Below, piece by piece: positions 60,934 through 64,000 of a stretch of 64,000 nucleotides of DNA (position 1 is the first letter of the stretch; each line of letters begins with the position of its first letter). The stretch is from positions 1,550,001 through 1,614,000 of the forward strand of contig NZ_CP014608.1 in assembly GCF_001586165.1 (NCBI RefSeq). Direction: 5' to 3'. The notes beneath the pieces were generated by a model. That model was not told where the DNA came from, did not search any database, and saw only the letters and a program-made list of their open reading frames with translations. This DNA comes from Obesumbacterium proteus. Lineage in GTDB: Bacteria; Pseudomonadota; Gammaproteobacteria; Enterobacterales; Enterobacteriaceae. A program made the translations under genes and the position numbers.

Positions 60934-61584
60934 TTAGCCTTGTTGCAGCAGGGTAGACATGGCGTTGCGATAACGCAGTTCGAGAGTTTCACGGCTCGTA
61001 GTGGTGATATCCAGATCGCGTAGGCGGCCATCTTTCAGACCATAAACCCATCCGTGGATCATCACTTTTTGTCCACGTTTCCATGCTGATTGCATGATGG
61101 TGGAATGGCCGAGGTTATAGACCTGCTCAACCACGTTCAGTTCGCACAGGGTATCCAAGCGTTTTTCTGGTGGGAGTTCGCCCAGCAGCGAGCTGTGTTT
61201 GTACCACAGGTCGCGAATGTGCAGCAGCCAGTTATTGATCAGCCCAAGCTCAGGATTTTCGACCGCAGCCTCTATCCCACCGCAGCCCAAGTGGCCACAG
61301 ATAATAATATGCTCAACCTGTAATACGTCGACGGCATATTGAACAACCGACAGGCAATTCAAATCGGTATGGATAACGAGGTTGGCAACGTTACGGTGAA
61401 CGAAGAGTTCGCCAGCTTCCAGCCCTGTTAACTGTTCAGCCGGTACACGGCTGTCAGAACAACCAATCCATAGAAAGCGCGGACGCTGTGATTGAGCAAG
61501 ACGGCCAAAAAATTCTGGGTCTTCCTGGCTCACGGTATCCGACCATGCATGGTTATTCGCAATAAGTTTTTCGATTTCTTTCAT
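60934..61584 (-). CDS. can: Beta-class carbonic anhydrase
   Basis: Can (YadF) interconverts CO2 and bicarbonate and supplies bicarbonate for carboxylases when ambient CO2 is low. The 216-residue protein has the first zinc motif LWIGCSDSRVPAEQLTGLE (Cys42, Asp44, Arg46) and the second, IICGHLGCGGIEAAVENPEL (His98, Cys101). These ligands are those of type II beta enzymes. It is four residues shorter than E. coli Can at the C-terminus. It is divergent from yadG. Confidence 0.96.
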   Translation of the reverse strand: MKEIEKLIANNHAWSDTVSQEDPEFFGRLAQSQRPRFLWIGCSDSRVPAEQLTGLEAGELFVHRNVANLVIHTDLNCLSVVQYAVDVLQVEHIIICGHLGCGGIEAAVENPELGLINNWLLHIRDLWYKHSSLLGELPPEKRLDTLCELNVVEQVYNLGHSTIMQSAWKRGQKVMIHGWVYGLKDGRLRDLDITTTSRETLELRYRNAMSTLLQQG

Positions 61585-61937
61585 TGAGGTTAATCGTCTG
61601 TAACATGCGGTTTGCGATGGTTAATATAGGCTAATCGTCACAGTTTTGAAATCGGAACAGTGTCTTCAGTAAAAAATGGCATAGAAAATAACGGCGTTAT
61701 TCCCTGAAAAAATTACCATCCGTTAACATTAAGTTATGCAAATGTTCCTCAAAAAGCATCTTAGCATCAGGTGCCTATATGCCGTAAATACGGTAGCTAA
61801 TACTGTTATGGCTATGTAAAATAGGCACTCTTCGGTCAACGTTCACATCCCGATTATTGACGGTTTCCACTGATTACTGTTTTGGAACCGTTCTAAAAAA
61901 AGCCTGATAGCTCAGGCGCAAAGGTACGCTAATCATA
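61585..61937. other. Divergent intergenic region can/yadG
   Basis: About 350 bp carry both promoters. A short CCGTA/TACGG dyad occurs near 61782-61793. Nothing else stands out, and no gene is supportable. Confidence 0.4.
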
Positions 61938-62885
61938 ATGACAAACGCACTGGAACTTTCCCAGCTCACCAAAACGTATGCGGGTGGCGTGCAGGCGCTG
62001 CGCGGTATTGATTTACAGGTTGAGGCTGGCGATTTCTATGCCCTGCTTGGGCCAAATGGCGCAGGGAAATCGACCACCATCGGCATTATTAGCTCCTTGG
62101 TGAATAAATCCTCCGGTAAGGTCAACGTGTTCGGTTATGACATCGACCGTGACATCGTTAATGCTAAACGCCAGTTGGGTTTGGTGCCGCAGGAGTTCAA
62201 CTTCAACCCGTTTGAAACGGTGATGCAGATCGTGGTGCATCAGGCGGGTTACTACGGCGTCACGCATTCAGATGCCTTGATTCGTGCGGAGAAATACCTC
62301 AAGCAGCTGGATCTCTGGGGAAAACGCGACGAACGTGCGCGCATGCTTTCCGGCGGTATGAAACGTCGTTTGATGATTGCCCGTGCGCTGATGCATGAGC
62401 CAAAACTGTTGATTCTTGATGAGCCAACCGCGGGCGTCGATATCGAACTGCGTCGCTCAATGTGGGGATTCTTGAAAGAGCTCAACGCTCAGGGAACCAC
62501 CATTATTCTGACCACGCACTATCTGGAAGAAGCGGAGATGCTGTGCCGCAACATCGGCATTATTCAGAACGGTGAGCTGGTCGAAAACACCTCGATGAAA
62601 GAGCTGCTTTCAAAGTTGAAATCTGAAACCTTCATTTTGGATTTGGCGGCGAAAAGTCCATTGCCGAAGCTTGACGGTTATAAGCACCACCTGCGTGATA
62701 CCTCAACGCTGGAGGTTGAAGTGCTGCGTGAGCAAGGTTTGAATGGCGTATTCAGCCAGCTAAGCGCGCAGGGAATTCAGGTGTTGAGCATGCGTAACAA
62801 AGCCAACCGTTTGGAAGAGCTGTTCGTGACCTTAGTCCACGACCATGATGAAAAACCGCGTGTGAATACGGAGAAAAAGGCATGA
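61938..62885 (+). CDS. yadG: ABC transporter ATP-binding protein YadG
   Basis: YadG is the nucleotide-binding subunit of an ABC-2 type exporter whose substrate is not established. The 315-residue protein has Walker A LLGPNGAGKSTTIGII, a Q-loop VPQEFNFNPF, the signature MLSGGMKRRLMIARAL, Walker B LLILDEPTAGVDIEL and the switch His in ILTTHYLEEAEML. A C-terminal extension of about 90 residues follows, as in DrrA-like exporters. Its last 4 bp overlap yadH, so the two form one complex. Confidence 0.95.
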   Translation: MTNALELSQLTKTYAGGVQALRGIDLQVEAGDFYALLGPNGAGKSTTIGIISSLVNKSSGKVNVFGYDIDRDIVNAKRQLGLVPQEFNFNPFETVMQIVVHQAGYYGVTHSDALIRAEKYLKQLDLWGKRDERARMLSGGMKRRLMIARALMHEPKLLILDEPTAGVDIELRRSMWGFLKELNAQGTTIILTTHYLEEAEMLCRNIGIIQNGELVENTSMKELLSKLKSETFILDLAAKSPLPKLDGYKHHLRDTSTLEVEVLREQGLNGVFSQLSAQGIQVLSMRNKANRLEELFVTLVHDHDEKPRVNTEKKA

Positions 62886-63652
62886 ACGCACTCTATTGGG
62901 TCGCGCTGAAAAGTATCTGGACCAAAGAAGTTCATCGTTTTGCCCGAATTTGGATCCAAACGTTGGTGCCACCGGTCATTACCATGACGCTGTACTTCAT
63001 CATTTTTGGCAATCTGATTGGCTCTCGCATCGGCGAAATGCATGGTTTTGATTACATGCAGTTTATCGTGCCGGGCCTTATCATGATGTCGGTGATCACT
63101 AACTCCTATGCCAACGTGGCGTCGTCGTTTTTCAGCGCGAAATTTCAGCGCAACATTGAAGAGCTTCTGGTTGCGCCGGTGCCAACGCATGTGATCATCG
63201 CTGGCTTTGTCGGCGGTGGCGTGGCGCGTGGCGTCTGCGTAGGAATTCTGGTGACGCTGGTATCATTATTCTTCGTGCCATTCCATGTTCACAGTTGGGG
63301 CATTGTGGCGGCAACGCTGCTGTGTACCGCGATTCTGTTCTCGTTGGGCGGATTGTTGAACGCCGTATTTGCCAAAACCTTTGACGATATCAGCCTGGTG
63401 CCAACCTTTGTGCTGACGCCATTGACCTATCTGGGCGGCGTATTTTATTCGCTGACCCTGCTGCCTCCTTTCTGGCAGGCGGTATCCAAGCTGAACCCTA
63501 TCGTCTACATGATCAGCGGCTTCCGCTTTGGGTTCTTAGGCATTAACGATGTGCCGCTTATCTTTACCTTCGTGGTTCTGCTGGCGTTTATCGTGGTGTT
63601 CTATCTGCCGGCGTGGTATCTCATTGAACGTGGGCGCGGTCTGCGTTCCTAA
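62882..63652 (+). CDS. yadH: ABC-2 transporter permease YadH
   Basis: YadH is the membrane subunit paired with YadG. The 256-residue protein has six hydrophobic segments and the ABC-2 permease pattern: TLVPPVITMTLYFIIFGNLI, the GLIMMSVITNSYANVASSFF segment, and near the end LTPLTYLGGVFYSLTLLPPF with LNPIVYMISGFRFGFLG. It starts inside the yadG stop region (ATGA) and is followed by a terminator, so yadGH is a two-gene operon. Confidence 0.95.
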   Translation: MNALYWVALKSIWTKEVHRFARIWIQTLVPPVITMTLYFIIFGNLIGSRIGEMHGFDYMQFIVPGLIMMSVITNSYANVASSFFSAKFQRNIEELLVAPVPTHVIIAGFVGGGVARGVCVGILVTLVSLFFVPFHVHSWGIVAATLLCTAILFSLGGLLNAVFAKTFDDISLVPTFVLTPLTYLGGVFYSLTLLPPFWQAVSKLNPIVYMISGFRFGFLGINDVPLIFTFVVLLAFIVVFYLPAWYLIERGRGLRS

Positions 63653-63660
63653 TCGCCTCA

Positions 63661-63688
63661 AGCCTCCGTGAAGACGGGGGCTTTTTTG
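63661..63688 (+). terminator. Terminator of yadGH
   Basis: AGCCTCCGT (63661-63669) pairs with ACGGGGGCT (63674-63682), with one mismatch, around GAAG and is followed by T-rich sequence. Confidence 0.88.
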
Positions 63689-63893
63689 TTTTAAATAGCA
63701 CCATTTCTGCCTTATCTCACACTCCTGCATCGCCATTGATTATGTTTGCTGCGGCGAACGCCATTTCCTGATAAACCCTAATACTTGTGAGACTAATCTG
63801 AATGCTTGCTCCTAAACGCCAGCAGCAGATTTTACTATTTATCATGGCGACGAACGGCAGGATGCCGTATCAAGCAGCAAGGGGAGAACGCGC

Positions 63894-64000
63894 ATGTTAG
63901 GGATTGTCTTAGCAGGACATACTGGCTTTGCCAGTGGCACGCTAAAATCACTCAAGCATTTGCTGGGGGCGCTGCCAGAGCAATGTATCAGCGTGGAATA
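63894..64000 (+). CDS. PTS mannose-family EIIA protein (partial, 5' end only)
   Basis: The first 35 residues read MLGIVLAGHTGFASGTLKSL and continue to the window edge. This is the start of an EIIA of the mannose/fucose PTS family, with the phosphorylatable His at position 9. GGGGAGA precedes the ATG. E. coli yadI occupies the same place after yadH, so it is probably that orthologue, though this N-terminus looks more like general ManX/AgaF-type EIIA proteins. Confidence 0.8.
   Translation, partial: MLGIVLAGHTGFASGTLKSLKHLLGALPEQCISVE

Overview
The window is chromosomal DNA of a member of the Enterobacterales. Gene order and protein sequences follow the Escherichia coli region ilvIH - cra - mraZ/dcw cluster - secMA - mutT - guaC - hofCB/ppdD - nadC - ampDE - aroP - pdhR-aceEF-lpd - acnB - yacL - yacC - cueO - hpt - can - yadGH, with proteins recognisably orthologous almost end to end. 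The ERIC elements also point to this order. The departures from E. coli suggest a Hafnia-like (Hafniaceae) genome; that genus call is inference and I could not test it.

Layout. 1-4.7 kb: a long-chain acyl-CoA ligase, then ilvIH. 4.9-6.4 kb: cra (GTG start) and a convergent, frameshifted alaE. 7.2-25.2 kb: the complete division and cell-wall cluster mraZ-rsmH-ftsL-ftsI-murE-murF-mraY-murD-ftsW-murG-murC-ddlB-ftsQ-ftsA-ftsZ-lpxC, with many 1-14 bp overlaps, headed by a MraZ-box promoter. 25.5-32.5 kb: secM-secA, mutT, the opposed yacG/zapD/coaE group, and guaC. 32.5-38.4 kb: hofC-hofB-ppdD, nadC, ampDE. 38.4-41.4 kb: a structured non-coding block plus a sugar transporter/GH43 hydrolase pair, absent between ampE and aroP in E. 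coli. 41.6-54.5 kb: aroP, pdhR-aceE-aceF, lpdA, a small membrane protein and acnB, which link pyruvate to the TCA cycle. 54.7-64 kb: a TerB-like protein, yacL, yacC, cueO with a CueR-type promoter, a frameshifted nitroreductase, hpt, a small low-GC patch, can, yadGH and the start of a PTS EIIA gene.

How the genes work together. murE through ddlB make lipid II and its D-Ala-D-Ala precursor. ftsL/Q/A/Z/W/I build the divisome that uses it, lpxC commits to lipid A, ampDE recycle muropeptides, and zapD bundles FtsZ. secM times and localises SecA synthesis. PdhR controls the pyruvate dehydrogenase operon.

Main anomalies. Three genes (ftsI, alaE, nitroreductase) each carry an apparent single-base loss in an A or T run. 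Because ftsI is essential, sequencing error is the first explanation, with slippage as an alternative. Other points of interest are a 525-bp block bounded by 17-bp inverted repeats, a full-length ERIC and an internally deleted ERIC, a long hairpin before aceE, a hairpin before acnB, a leader ORF coupled to lpdA, and a SecM arrest motif lacking the conserved Phe. I found no rRNA, tRNA, CRISPR, transposase, prophage or defence system, and no convincing new multi-gene system.
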